Made by a program: the position numbers and the translations under genes. A stretch of 64,000 nucleotides of DNA from the NCBI GenBank assembly GCA_963731285.1, contig CAVSUR010000017.1, positions 1-64,000 of the forward strand, written 5' to 3'. Position 1 is the first letter of the stretch. Every line of letters starts with the position of its first letter. Below are positions 39,652 through 49,535 of this stretch, piece after piece. Source of the DNA: CAVSUR01 sp963731285 (lineage in GTDB: Bacteria > Actinomycetota > Actinomycetes > Streptosporangiales > Streptosporangiaceae). The notes under the pieces were generated by a model. The model was not told the DNA's origin and made no database searches. It saw only the letters and a program-made list of their open reading frames with translations.

Positions 39652-40486
39652 TGCCGGCGGCGATCACCACGGCCGCCGCCGTCCGCCGCGCCCCGAACCG
39701 CTCGCGCAGGAACACCATCCCGATCAGCGCGGCGAAGACCACGCTGGTCTCCCTGATCGCCGCGACCTCGGCCAGCGGCGCGCGAGTCTGCGCCCACAAG
39801 ACGATCCCGTAAGCGGCCAGCGACAGCAGGCCGGCCAGCAGCCCCGGCCCCGCGCTGGCCGCGTCCAGCCACTGCCGCGGCGGCCGCCGCGTCGCGGCCG
39901 CCGCCACGGTCACCGGCCCCTGCAGCGCGAACAGCAGTCCCGCGTACGCCCACGGATCGTGCGACAGCCGTACGCCCAGCCCGTCAGTGATCGTGTAGCT
40001 GGCGATGGTCACCCCGGTCAGCGCCGCGGCCGTGACCGCCGGCAGTTCGGCCCGGGTTAGCCTGCCGCCGGAGAGGGTGAGGCTCATCAGGCCGACAGCC
40101 AGTATGCCCACCCCGGCCAGCGCCACCGGGCTGAGCCGCTCAGCCGCCAGGAAGTAGGCGCCGGCCGCCACGAGCAGCGGCGAGGTACCCCGCGCGATCG
40201 GATAGGTGTGGTTGAAGGCGCCCAGCCGGTAGGAGTTCAGCAGCGCGAGGTTATACCCGACATGGATCGCGGCCGAGCCGACCGCGAACGGAACGGCCGC
40301 CCGGCTCGGCAGCCCGGTCACCGCGAGCATGGCGCCGCCGCCCAGCGCCACGGCCATTCCGATGAACCCGAAGGCCAGCAGCTGGTCGGCGGCCTGCTTG
40401 GCGATCGCGTTCCAGCAGGCGTGCAGCGCGCCCGCGCCGATCACGATCAGCACGATCGCGAGGGTGAGGTGCGGCCCGCCAGTCAT
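39632..40486 (-). CDS. EamA/DMT-family transporter
   Basis: 284 residues with about ten transmembrane helices in two EamA repeats: LAIVLIVIGAGALHACWNAI at the N-terminus, YPIARGTSPLLVAAGAYFLA at the end of repeat one, and VAAIRETSVVFAALIGMVFL with ERFGARRTAAAVVIAAGIIL at the end. It is probably a metabolite exporter; substrate cannot be told. ATG 40486 is the first in frame. Confidence 0.85.
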   Translation of the reverse strand: MTGGPHLTLAIVLIVIGAGALHACWNAIAKQAADQLLAFGFIGMAVALGGGAMLAVTGLPSRAAVPFAVGSAAIHVGYNLALLNSYRLGAFNHTYPIARGTSPLLVAAGAYFLAAERLSPVALAGVGILAVGLMSLTLSGGRLTRAELPAVTAAALTGVTIASYTITDGLGVRLSHDPWAYAGLLFALQGPVTVAAAATRRPPRQWLDAASAGPGLLAGLLSLAAYGIVLWAQTRAPLAEVAAIRETSVVFAALIGMVFLRERFGARRTAAAVVIAAGIILMAA

Positions 40487-41016
40487 CGGCCGCTCCCGGC
40501 TGGGCGCGGCCGGGCTGGGCGCTGGAGGCTAACGGAACGCGGGCTGCTGACGATTGCTGACGGCGGCATAAGGCTCCTCGTGCTGGCCCGGTATCCGGGC
40601 ATGCCGATGCGAGCCCTCAGGGTTTTTGCCCCGTCAGGTGTGGGATCGGCGCCCCCGGCGTACACCGGGCCCTGCCGGCCCTGGCGCCGCTCGGTCCAGC
40701 CCGCCGTCCCCTGGTTGTCTGGTAAGAGCACGGGAACGGCACGGAACCCTAGGCGCAACCACAAGCTGCCAGCCAGCCTATCTCGCCCCGGAAGGCGGCC
40801 GGACCCGCGCCGACATCGACCCCGTAGACCGCATCAGTCACATTGGTAAACAGCTTGAATTAGCGCGCCGGGCCTGGGTCGCCGGCGGCTCGGATCTTTC
40901 GCGCTAACCGGCGGCTGAGTCTTTCGCGTTATTGCCGTCGGGCGGGCGCCGGTTCCGGCCCGTGATCTGCGATCCGGCGTGGCGCCGTGGGCGCCGTTGG
41001 CGGTAACGGGCGCGGA
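40487..41016. other. Intergenic region before adnA, with an imperfect direct repeat
   Basis: About 530 bases without a supported gene. At 40,882-40,907 and 40,908-40,931 two copies share CGGCGGCT and CTTTCGCG a fixed distance apart (CGGCGGCT, 4-5 bases, CTTTCGCG, then C/T TA). They lie about 85-135 bases before the adnA start. No LexA-type GAAC-N4-GTTC box was seen. Confidence 0.45.
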
Positions 41017-44000
41017 ATGTCGGCGGCATCTGCTGGAATCGGCACTGACATGGACCGCCCGCCGCCCGCTTACCGCCTGATCCGCCAGCCTGTTCCGGCG
41101 GCGGCGCCGCCGCGCCTGGACGCCGCCCAGCAGCTGGTCGCCCGGCATGTCGGCGGCCCGCTACTGGTGCTGGCCGGCCCCGGGACAGGAAAGACCGCCA
41201 CGATCGTCGAGACCGTGGTAGACCGGATCAGCCAGCGGGGGATCGAGCCGGGCCGGGTGCTGGTGCTCACGTTCAGCCGCAAGGCTGCCGAGGAGCTGAG
41301 GGAGCGGATCACGCTGCGGCTCGGCCGGACCACCAGGTCGCCGCTCGCGCTGACCTTCCACAGCTACGCCTACGCGCTGGTGCGCCGGGAGTTCGTGCTG
41401 GCCGGCGACGAGCCGCCGACGCTGCTGTCGGGCCCCGAGCAGCTGCTGGAGGTGCGCAGGCTGCTGCGCGGCGAGGCGGCGGACGGGACGGCCGGCTGGC
41501 CGGAGCGGCTACGGCCGGCGCTGGGCACCCGCGGGTTCGCGGCCGAGCTGCGCGACTTCCTGCTCCGCGCCGCCGAGCGCGGGCTGGACGGCCGGACTCT
41601 GGCCCAGCTCGGCCGCCGCCGCGGCCGGGACGACTGGGTGGCAGCCGGGGCGTTCCTGGACCGGTATGCCGCCCGTTTCGACCTGGCCCCGGTGCCCGCC
41701 TACGACTACGCGGAGATCGTCCGGATCGCCGGCCGGCTGCTGCGCAGCACCGCGGTCAGGGACCGGGAGCGGCAGGCCTACGACGTCGTGCTGGTGGACG
41801 AGTACCAGGACACCGACCCCGCCCAGGAGGAACTGCTGGCCGCCCTGGCCGGCGACGGCCGGGAGCTGATCGCCGTCGGCGATCCCGACCAGTCGATCTA
41901 CGCCTTCCGCGGTGCTGACGTGGATGCGATCCGCCGGTTCCCCGAGCGGTTCACCCACCCCGACGGCAGTCCCGCCCGGGTCGTCGCCCTCGGCACCTGC
42001 CGACGCAGCGGTGCGGTGCTGCTGGCCGCCTCGCGCCGCGTCGCGCAGCGGCTGCCCGCTCCCGCGGCGGCCGGGAATCTCGCCACGCACAAGGGCCACC
42101 GCGCGCTGACCGCCCTGCCCGCCTCCGACCCGGGCACGGTGGCGATCAGGATCGCGGACAGCGCCAGTGCGGAAGCTGCGCTGATCGCCGACACGCTGCG
42201 CCGTGCGCACCTGCTCGACGGGCTCGCCTGGTCCTCGATGGCGGTGCTGGTGCGCTCGGCCGTGCTCAGCGTTCCTGTGCTGGCCAGGGCGCTGGCCGCG
42301 GCCGGGGTACCCGCCGCGGTCATCGGCGACGATTTGCCGCTGACCGCGCAGACCGGCGCACGGCCGCTGCTGCTGGCACTGAGCTGCGGCCTGCGCCCCG
42401 GCGCGCTGACCGAGGAGTCCGCCGCCGAGCTGCTGACCGGTCCGCTCGGCGGTACCGACGCGCTCGGCCTGCGGCGGCTGCGCCGGGTGCTGCGAGCCGC
42501 GGCACAGGCGGCCGGCCAGCCGCCAGCGGCTGAGCCGCTCGCGGCGGCGCTGCGCGATCCGCGCGAGCTGGTGGCGGCGGGCTGGCCGGAGGGTGCCGAG
42601 GGCCCCGAACAGGCGCATGGCCCGCGGCCAGCCGGGGCGGCCAGCGCCAGCCGCGCAGTGCGCTCCGCCGTTGCGGCTGCCCGGCGGGTGGCCGGACTGC
42701 TCGATCTGGCCCGGCAGGCCGCGCCGGGCACCACCGCACACGAGCTGCTGTGGGCGATCTGGGAGGCCAGCGGCCTGGCCCCGGCCTGGCAGGCGATGTC
42801 CGCGGCGGGCGGCCAGCGGGGCGCGGCGGCCGACGCCGACCTGGACGCGGTGGTGGCCCTGTTCGACGCGGCGGCCCGGTTCACCGACCGGCTGCCGCAC
42901 GGCTCGCCGCTGCTGTTCCTGGACAGCCTGGCCGGGCAGGAGATCGCCGGTGACTCGCTGGCCGAGCGGGCCCCGCACGGCGATGCGGTCGCCGTGCTGA
43001 CCGCGCATCGGTCCAAGGGCCTGGAGTGGGACCTGGTGGTGGTGGCCAGCGTGCAGGAGGGGACCTGGCCCGACATACGGCTGCGCGGTTCGCTGCTGGG
43101 CATGGACGAGCTGGTGGACGCCACCGCGGGCCGGACCCCGGGGATGGTCCAGCCCGCGGACGCGGCGGCGGCCGCGCTGAGCGCCAAGCTGCTCGACGAG
43201 GAGCGGCGGCTGTTCTACGTCGCGGTGACCAGGGCCCGCCGGGCCCTGGTGGTGACCGCCGTGGGCGGGGCCGACAGCGAGCAGCGGCCGTCCCGCTTCC
43301 TGGCCGAGCTGGCTGGCGACGACATCGAGAACGGGCCCTCGGCCGGCGGCAGCCGGTGGCTGTCGCTGCCCGCGCTCACCGCCGACCTGCGCCGTGCCGC
43401 CGCCGACGGGCAGCTGCCCGCCGCGGTCCGTCAGGCGGCGGCCGCGCAGCTGGCCCGGCTGGCCGTGGCCGGGGTGCGCGGCGCCAGCCCGCGGCAGTGG
43501 TACGCCCTGACCGAGCTGTCCGACCCCGGCCCGGCCTTCCGCGGCGAGCTGCGGCTGTCGCCGTCGGCCGTGGAGACCTACGCCAAGTGCGGGCTGCGCT
43601 GGCTGCTGGAGGTCGCGGCCGGGGCCGGCTCGGCCAGCGCCGTGCAGGGACTCGGCACCGTCATCCACGCAGCCGCGGCGCTCGCCGCCGACGGCGCCAG
43701 CGACCACGACATCGCCAAGCGACTGGACGAGATCTGGCATCACCTGGACTTCGGCAGCGCCTGGTACAGCGCGCACCAGCGCCAGCAGGCCGAGCAGATG
43801 GTGGCCAGGTTCCTGGACTGGCACCGGCGCAACCCGCGTGAGCTGATCGCGATCGAGGAAAAGCTGCAGGTCCGGGTGGGCCAGGTGCTGATCACCGGCC
43901 GGGTGGACCGGCTGGAGCGGGAGGCCGGCGGCGGGGCGATCGTGGTGGACCTGAAGACCGGGACCACCCGGCCAGCCGACGCCGAGCTGGACCGGCATCC

Positions 44001-44304
44001 GCAGCTGGGTGTCTATCAGCTCGCCGTGCTGCTCGGCGCGTTCGCCGAGCTCGGCGCGTCCCCGCCGGGCGGGGCCGAGCTGGTCCAAGTCGGGCGGGCG
44101 GCCCTGAAGGCCTCGGTGCGGGTACAGCGCCAGCAGGCCCTGGCCGACGACCCGGACCCGGGCTGGGCACGCGACCTGGTCGATACCGTCGCCGCCGGCA
44201 TGGCCGGGCCGGTGTTCCAGGCCAAGGCCAACCCCACCTGCCGGGTGTGCCCGGTGGCATCCTGCTGCCCGGTGCATGAGCGCGGCGCGCAGGTGACGCC
44301 ATGA
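41017..44304 (+). CDS. adnA: AdnA-like helicase-nuclease subunit
   Basis: One subunit of the AdnAB double-strand-break resection motor. SF1 motifs: Walker A LAGPGTGKTATIVE, Ia LTFSRKAAEELRERI, II VLVDEYQDTDPAQEELL, III IAVGDPDQSIYAFRGAD, V VAVLTAHRSKGLEWDLVVVA and VI RLFYVAVTRARRALVV. The C-terminal RecB-type nuclease reads GRVDRLEREAGGGAIVVDLK and GVYQLAVLLGAF. Cysteines in YAKCGLRWLLE and CRVCPVASCCPVH could hold an iron-sulfur cluster as in AddB/Cas4-type nucleases. The start is uncertain: 40987, 41017 or 41050 (MDRPPPAYRLIRQ). The stop overlaps adnB (ATGA). AdnA versus AdnB is assigned from gene order (Rv3202c-Rv3201c). Confidence 0.8.
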   Translation: MSAASAGIGTDMDRPPPAYRLIRQPVPAAAPPRLDAAQQLVARHVGGPLLVLAGPGTGKTATIVETVVDRISQRGIEPGRVLVLTFSRKAAEELRERITLRLGRTTRSPLALTFHSYAYALVRREFVLAGDEPPTLLSGPEQLLEVRRLLRGEAADGTAGWPERLRPALGTRGFAAELRDFLLRAAERGLDGRTLAQLGRRRGRDDWVAAGAFLDRYAARFDLAPVPAYDYAEIVRIAGRLLRSTAVRDRERQAYDVVLVDEYQDTDPAQEELLAALAGDGRELIAVGDPDQSIYAFRGADVDAIRRFPERFTHPDGSPARVVALGTCRRSGAVLLAASRRVAQRLPAPAAAGNLATHKGHRALTALPASDPGTVAIRIADSASAEAALIADTLRRAHLLDGLAWSSMAVLVRSAVLSVPVLARALAAAGVPAAVIGDDLPLTAQTGARPLLLALSCGLRPGALTEESAAELLTGPLGGTDALGLRRLRRVLRAAAQAAGQPPAAEPLAAALRDPRELVAAGWPEGAEGPEQAHGPRPAGAASASRAVRSAVAAARRVAGLLDLARQAAPGTTAHELLWAIWEASGLAPAWQAMSAAGGQRGAAADADLDAVVALFDAAARFTDRLPHGSPLLFLDSLAGQEIAGDSLAERAPHGDAVAVLTAHRSKGLEWDLVVVASVQEGTWPDIRLRGSLLGMDELVDATAGRTPGMVQPADAAAAALSAKLLDEERRLFYVAVTRARRALVVTAVGGADSEQRPSRFLAELAGDDIENGPSAGGSRWLSLPALTADLRRAAADGQLPAAVRQAAAAQLARLAVAGVRGASPRQWYALTELSDPGPAFRGELRLSPSAVETYAKCGLRWLLEVAAGAGSASAVQGLGTVIHAAAALAADGASDHDIAKRLDEIWHHLDFGSAWYSAHQRQQAEQMVARFLDWHRRNPRELIAIEEKLQVRVGQVLITGRVDRLEREAGGGAIVVDLKTGTTRPADAELDRHPQLGVYQLAVLLGAFAELGASPPGGAELVQVGRAALKASVRVQRQQALADDPDPGWARDLVDTVAAGMAGPVFQAKANPTCRVCPVASCCPVHERGAQVTP

Positions 44305-47300
44305 CCGGCGGCCTGGCCGGCGGTTCCCGTTACAGCCCGGCCCAGCTGGCCCGGCTGCTCCGCCTGCCCGAGCCGACCCCCGAGCAGGCGGCGGTGATCA
44401 GCGCGCCGCTCGCACCGCTGGCCGTGATCGCCGGGGCAGGCTCGGGGAAGAGCGAGACGATGGCGGCCCGGCTGGTCTGGCTGGTGGCGAACGGGCTGGT
44501 CCGGCCCGAGCGGGTACTCGGCCTGACGTTCACCAGGAAGGCCGCAGCCGAGCTAGCCGAGCGGGTCCGCGTCCGGCTGGACGGCCTGCGCCGGGCCCAG
44601 CTGCCCCAGCTGGCCGCCCCCGCCCTGTCCGCCCCCGCCCTGTCCGCCCCCGGCCCGTCCGCCCTGCCCGCGCTGGCTCAGCCCGAGCCCGGCGGGCTCG
44701 GGACGGCCGAGTCCCAGCCCCAATCCGGCCCGCTCGCGACGGCCGGCACCGAGCCCGCGGCTGGGGACCCGGTGATCGCCACCTACCACTCCTACGCCGG
44801 CGGCTGGTTGCCGATCACGCACTGCGCGAGGCGCTTGAGCCGTCGCTGCGCCTGATCACCCCGGCCGTGTGCTGGCAGCTGGCGGCACGGGTCGTGGCCG
44901 CCTACGACGGGCCGATGGACGCGGTCAGCTGGGCGCCGGCCACCGTCACGGCCGCGGTGCTCGACCTGGCCGGGGAGCTGGCCGAGCATCTGCGCCAGCC
45001 GGCCGACGTGCGGCGGTCAGGCCGGTGGCTGGACAGCTGCCTGGACGGCCTGCCCGGCCGGGTGCCGGCCCAGGCCAGGAAGGCGATGGCCGCTCAGCGC
45101 ACCCGGGAGCAGCTGCTGCCGCTGGTGGACGCCTACACCGCGGCCAAGGCCGCCAGGGAGGTTATCGACTACGGCGACCAGATGGCGCTGGCCGCGCGGA
45201 TCGCCACCCGGCACCCGCAGGTGGGAGCCGCCGAGCGGGGCCGTTACCAGGTGGTGCTGCTCGATGAGTACCAGGACACCTCGCACGCCCAGCTGGTGCT
45301 GCTGGCGGCCCTGTTCGGCGGCGGCCACCCGGTCACCGCCGTCGGTGATCCGTGCCAGTCGATCTACGGCTGGCGTGGCGCGAGCGCGGGCAATCTCACC
45401 CGGTTCCGTACCGACTTCCCTGCGGCCGGCTCCGCACCCGCCCCGGTACGGCTGCTGTCGACGAGCTTCCGCAACACCGGCCGGGTGCTGGACGCGGCGG
45501 CGGTCATCCAGCACGATCTGCGCGCCCAGGCACCACAGGTGCCGCGGCTCGCCGCCCCGCCGGAGCGGGCGGGGCGCGGCGCGGTGGCCTGCGCCCTGCT
45601 GGAGACGGCCGCTGACGAGGCGGACTGGGTCGCCGCGCGGATCGCCGGGCTGCTGGCGCTGCCGCCGGGCACGGCCCCGGACGGCCGCCCCTGGCCCGAC
45701 GGCAGGGCCGATCCGGTGCGTCCCCGCGACATCGCCGTGCTGTGCCGCAAGCGGTCCCAGTTCCCGGCACTGCGCGCCGCACTCGCGGAGCACGGCATCC
45801 CGGTCGAAGTTGTCGGCCTCGGCGGGTTGCTGACCGTGCCGGAGGTGGCCGACATCGTCGTCACGCTGCGGGTCATGCACGACCCGGGGGCCGGTGATGC
45901 GCTGGCTAGGCTGCTGACCTCGCCACGCTGGCGGATCGGCCCGGCTGACCTGGTGGCACTCGGCGCCCGGGCCCGGGCGCTGGCCAATGCGGGCCGGGAC
46001 GGCGCGGGCCGGGATGCGGCTGGCGGGCATGGGGCGGGGCGGGGCCGGGCTGGCCGGGAGGGGCGCGCCGCTGGCATGCAGCCAGCCGACGACGCCGACG
46101 TGCTCGAGCAGGCCATCAGCGACCTCACCCGGGAGGCCGGGAGCCTGGTCGAGGCCCTGGATGATCTCGGCGCCCCGGCCGCTTACTCGCTGGAGGGCTA
46201 CTCTCGGTTCGCCGCGCTCGCAGCCGAACTGCGGGCGCTGCGCGGCCACGCGGCGCGGTCTCTGCCCGAGCTGGTTGGCGAGGTCGAGCGGGTCCTGTCC
46301 CTGGACATCGAGGTGGCCGCACGGCCCGGTGCCGACCCGGCGACCGCGCGGGCCGACCTGGATGCGTTCGCCGACGCCGCGGCGGCCTTCGCCGGGGACC
46401 AGACCGAGCCGACGCTCGGCGCGTTCCTGGCCTACCTGGCCGCGGCCGAGGCCGAGGAGTTCGGCCTCGAGGCCGGCCGGGTCGGGGAGACCGACTCGGT
46501 GAAGCTGGCCACCGTGCACGCCGCGAAGGGCCTGCAATGGGCGGCGGTATTCGTGCCCGGCCTCGCGGACGGTGTGAAGGGCCACGTCTTCCCGGCCCGG
46601 CCGAGGCTGACCACGCGGTGGACCGACAACCCGCGGCTGCTCCCGTTCGGGCTGCGCGGTGACGCGGCCGACCTGCCGGCCCTGGCTGGGCTGGCCGCCT
46701 ACGATCTGGCCCGGTTCGGCGAGGCCTGCGCGGACCGGGAGCTGGCCGAGGAACGGCGGCTGGCGTACGTGGCGGCGACCAGGGCCGCCTACTGGCTGGG
46801 CTGCTCAGGCTACTGGTGGGGAGAGGGCGCCTCCCGGCTCGGCCCGTCGGTGTTCCTGACCGAGATCCGGGCCGCCTGCGAGCAGGGCGCGGGCGCCGTC
46901 GCGCACTGGGCGGCCGAACCCGACCCGGACGCGGAGAACCCGGCGCTGGCCGAGCCGCCGGCCGCGCCGTGGCCGGCGGCTGCGAGCGCAGCGGACAGCA
47001 GGTACGCGGCCGTCCGCGAGGCCGGCGACCTGGTGCAGGCGGCGCTGGCCGACCTGGCGGCCGCGACCGCGGGTACCGCCGCTGCTGCTGGCGGAGCCAG
47101 GGCCAGGCGCGGCCGGCCCGAAGCACGACGGGGCGGCCAGGCTGGGGGCAGCCCCGCCCGTGGCAGCCGGGCTCACGGCAGACAAGCCCCAGCGGGCCTG
47201 GGCCCGGGCGCTAGCCAGGCCGCTGCCGGTGGCCAGGCCGGTCCCGGTGGTCCGGTGGAGGCGCGGCGCTACCGGTCGCTCATCGACGCCTGGACCCGGG

Positions 47301-47974
47301 ACACTGACCTGCTGCTCGCCGAGCGCAGCCAGCGCCGTGGCGACGGGCCGGTCGCGGTCCGGCTGCCCCGGCGGATCCCGGTCTCCTCGCTGGTCATCGT
47401 GGCCCGGGATCCCGCAGAGCTGGCCGGCCAGGTCCGCAGGCCGATGCCGCAGCCGCCGGCACCGCAGGCCCGGCGCGGCACCGAGTTCCACCGCTGGCTG
47501 GAACAGCGGTTCGGCCAGCAGCAGCTGCTCGACCCCGATGACCTGCCCGGCGCGGCGGACGATGCTGAGGCCGGCGACGGTCCCGGCACCGGCCTGGCGG
47601 CGCTTAAGGAGCGATTCGACGCCAGTGCCTGGGCCAGCCGCTGGCCGGTCGAGGTCGAGGTCCCGTTCGAGACGCTGATCGGCGACCGGCTGGTCCGGGG
47701 CCGGATCGACGCGGTGTTCGCCGATGACGCGGCGGGCGGCTTCGACGTCGTGGACTGGAAGACCGGCAGCCCGCCGCGCTCGTCGGCCGAGAGCCGGGCG
47801 GTCGCCGTGCAGCTGGCGGCCTACCGGCTGGCCTGGGCTGCGCTTGCGGGCGTCGAAGTCGGCGGGGTCCGGGCCGCCTTCTACTACGTGCGCGACGACC
47901 TGACCGTCCGTCCGGCTGACCTGCTGGACGAGGCGGGGCTGGCGGCACTGATCCAGGGCATCCCGGTCAGCTAG
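44301..47974 (+). CDS. adnB: AdnB-like helicase-nuclease subunit, one frameshift near 44,800
   Basis: Motifs: Walker A IAGAGSGKSETMAARL, LTFTRKAAAELAERV, motif II VLLDEYQDTSHAQLVLL, III TAVGDPCQSIYGWRGAS, V VKLATVHAAKGLQWAAVFVP, VI RLAYVAATRAAYWLG and nuclease GRIDAVFADDAAGGFDVVDW followed by KTG and QLAAYRLAW. The frame changes at about 44,797-44,808: the first frame ends YHSYAGGWLPITHCARR, while one added base gives YHSYAG-RLVADHALREALEP continuing into the second frame. An Ala/Pro insert built of short repeats (PALSAPALSAPGPSALP) lies around 44,615-44,670 in the loop after motif Ia, and another low-complexity stretch near 47,090-47,240. Probably one functional gene with a sequence error. 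Confidence 0.8.
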
Positions 47975-48076
47975 GACAAGCCAGGGCGGCGACTGGCCGG
48001 CCAGACGGCACCGTCCCACGCCCTGGTCGTGCCCGGCTCAGTAGGATGCCCTGGTCACACGATGGGAGATGAGCGA

Positions 48077-48376
48077 GTGCCGGAAAGACACGCAGAAGTG
48101 ACCGACGCGCTGGCCGAGCGGGTTGTGCGCCGCGCCGTGGCGTCGCTGGCCAACTCCTCCGCAGCCGCCCCGGCCCGGGCCTCGGCTGCCAGGGACATGC
48201 TGGTGGGCGCGCTGCGCGGCGACCCGCAGCCGGACCACGCCGCCGATGGCTACGCGGCCACGGCGGTGATCTTGGCGCTGGCCCGCGGAATCGAGGCCGA
48301 GGCCGGCCGCGGCCTGGACTGGCTGGCCGTGGCCGCACTGCAGGAATGGGACTTTCACCACCCCGAGAACATCTGA
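48077..48376 (+). CDS. Conserved-looking hypothetical protein, 99 residues
   Basis: From GTG 48077 (GGGAG at 48064-48068) it reads VPERHAEVTDALAERVVRRA and ALARGIEAEAGRGLDWLAVA, ending in LQEWDFHHPENI. It looks all-helical and soluble. In-frame ATGs at 48029 and 48062 give longer forms with worse ribosome-binding sites. No family recognised. It follows adnB by about 100 bases on the same strand and ends at a strong hairpin, so it closes a transcription unit. Confidence 0.6.
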   Translation: MPERHAEVTDALAERVVRRAVASLANSSAAAPARASAARDMLVGALRGDPQPDHAADGYAATAVILALARGIEAEAGRGLDWLAVAALQEWDFHHPENI

Positions 48377-48401
48377 GCCGTCCGGTCCGCGCCGGACGGC
48401 T
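48376..48401 (+). terminator. Strong stem-loop, likely terminator
   Basis: AGCCGTCCGG (48376-48385) pairs perfectly with CCGGACGGCT (48392-48401) around a 6-base loop, starting at the last base of the preceding stop codon. There is no T-run, but actinobacterial terminators often lack one. Confidence 0.55.
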
Positions 48402-48528
48402 GACGCCGGCTTGTCCAGCCGGTCAGTACGACAGCTGAGGAGCAGCGCCGGTCATTGGGAACCTATGACCCCGAGCGTGCCGGTCGGGCTCGACGCCGGT
48501 CAGGTCTTCGACTATCTGCGTGGCGGCG

Positions 48529-48708
48529 CTACCAGAGGTCGCCGCCGGTCAGCACGTAGATGAACGGCACCAGCGGGATGATGCCGAAGATGGCCCAGGC
48601 CAGCTTGGCCCCGCCGGATATGTCCCTGCGGGTCGCCGCGTCAATCCATAGCAAGATCACGGCCAGCGGGTGAAGGAAGCAGACCAGCAGCTCCAGAAGC
48701 TTCTTCAT
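48529..48708 (-). CDS. Small PLDc_N-like membrane protein, 59 residues
   Basis: Reads MKKLLELLVCFLHPLAVILL, then WIDAATRRDISGGAKLAWAI and FGIIPLVPFIYVLTGGDLW. Two transmembrane helices flank a RRDISGGAKLxW loop, which is the pattern of the phospholipase-D nuclease N-terminal (PLDc_N) small membrane family. The ATG overlaps the stop of the upstream Nudix gene (ATGA), arguing for translational coupling. Confidence 0.75.
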   Translation of the reverse strand: MKKLLELLVCFLHPLAVILLWIDAATRRDISGGAKLAWAIFGIIPLVPFIYVLTGGDLW

Positions 48709-49316
48709 GGTGTCGAATCTACCCCGGACGCCGGCCCGCCGCGTTCAGCCGCAGGCACGGCCAGTAGCCGCCCGACCCGGGCCAGGGTCTCCCGCAGGCC
48801 CGGCTCCGCGGCCTGGCGCGCCCGCGGCATGGACAGCCAGTGCAACGGCGCGCCCGGGTTCTCCGGCCGGGCCCCCTCCGGGACCTGCGTGGCCAGCACG
48901 AACCGCAGGTCGGCGTGCTGGTGCGCGGGCTCGGCGGCACTGGCCGGCACCGTGACGATGGTCACGTGCCGCAGCTGTGCGTCCGGCCACGGCGCCAGGT
49001 CGGTGAGCCCGGTCTCCTCGACGGCCTCCCGCAGCGCGATCGCGAGCGGGTCACTCTCGCCCGGATCACCGTGCCCGCCTACTTGCAGCCAGGCCTGATG
49101 GCGCTGATGCCAGCGCAGCAGCACGCGCCCGGTGGCCGGGTGCACGATCACGGCTGAGGCGGTCGCGTGCAGCGGCTCCGTCCGCAGCCACGGGTTGCCT
49201 GAGGTCTGGGCCAGCTCGCGCAGCCGCTCTACGTCGGCCGCCTCGGCCTGGTCTTGCGGCCGGTACCGGCGGAGCAGGCTGGCCAGCGGCCGCCCCGGCT
49301 GGCTGGGCTGGCTCAT
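48705..49316 (-). CDS. Nudix hydrolase
   Basis: 203 residues from MSQPSQPGRPLASLLRRYRP. The Nudix box is GGHGDPGESDPLAIALREAV followed by EETGL, with one extra residue between the first Glu and REAVEE compared with the classical spacing. The flanks HATASAVIVHPATGRVLLRW and LRFVLATQVPEGARPENPG fit a housecleaning (d)NTP or nucleotide-sugar pyrophosphatase. Substrate unknown. The upstream ATG at 49333 is out of frame, so 49316 is the start. It is divergent from the polysaccharide deacetylase. Confidence 0.85.
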   Translation of the reverse strand: MSQPSQPGRPLASLLRRYRPQDQAEAADVERLRELAQTSGNPWLRTEPLHATASAVIVHPATGRVLLRWHQRHQAWLQVGGHGDPGESDPLAIALREAVEETGLTDLAPWPDAQLRHVTIVTVPASAAEPAHQHADLRFVLATQVPEGARPENPGAPLHWLSMPRARQAAEPGLRETLARVGRLLAVPAAERGGPASGVDSTP

Positions 49317-49462
49317 GACCTGGGCTGGCTCATGACAGTGCGGGCTCCCTCTCGGTTGCGGCAGTGGCCGGCGGCGGCTCCCGGCGGTCAGCGTACCGGG
49401 CTGCCCCGGCGGCCAGCCGGATGGCGACACGCCGCCGGACCTGCTCCCCTTAGCCCGATATT

Positions 49463-49500
49463 TCCCGCATGATAATTCGGGTACTGCTGAAAATGCGGGA
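49463..49500. promoter_or_regulatory. Inverted repeat in divergent promoter
   Basis: TCCCGCAT (49463-49470) and ATGCGGGA (49493-49500) are exact reverse complements 22 bases apart. They lie in a comparatively A/T-rich stretch of the gap between the Nudix gene (start 49316, minus) and the deacetylase (start 49536, plus). It could be an operator or, if transcribed, the stem of a leader hairpin. Confidence 0.35.
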
Positions 49501-49535
49501 GCGTGATCCTTCCGTAAAGCGCAGATCGGATCGGA

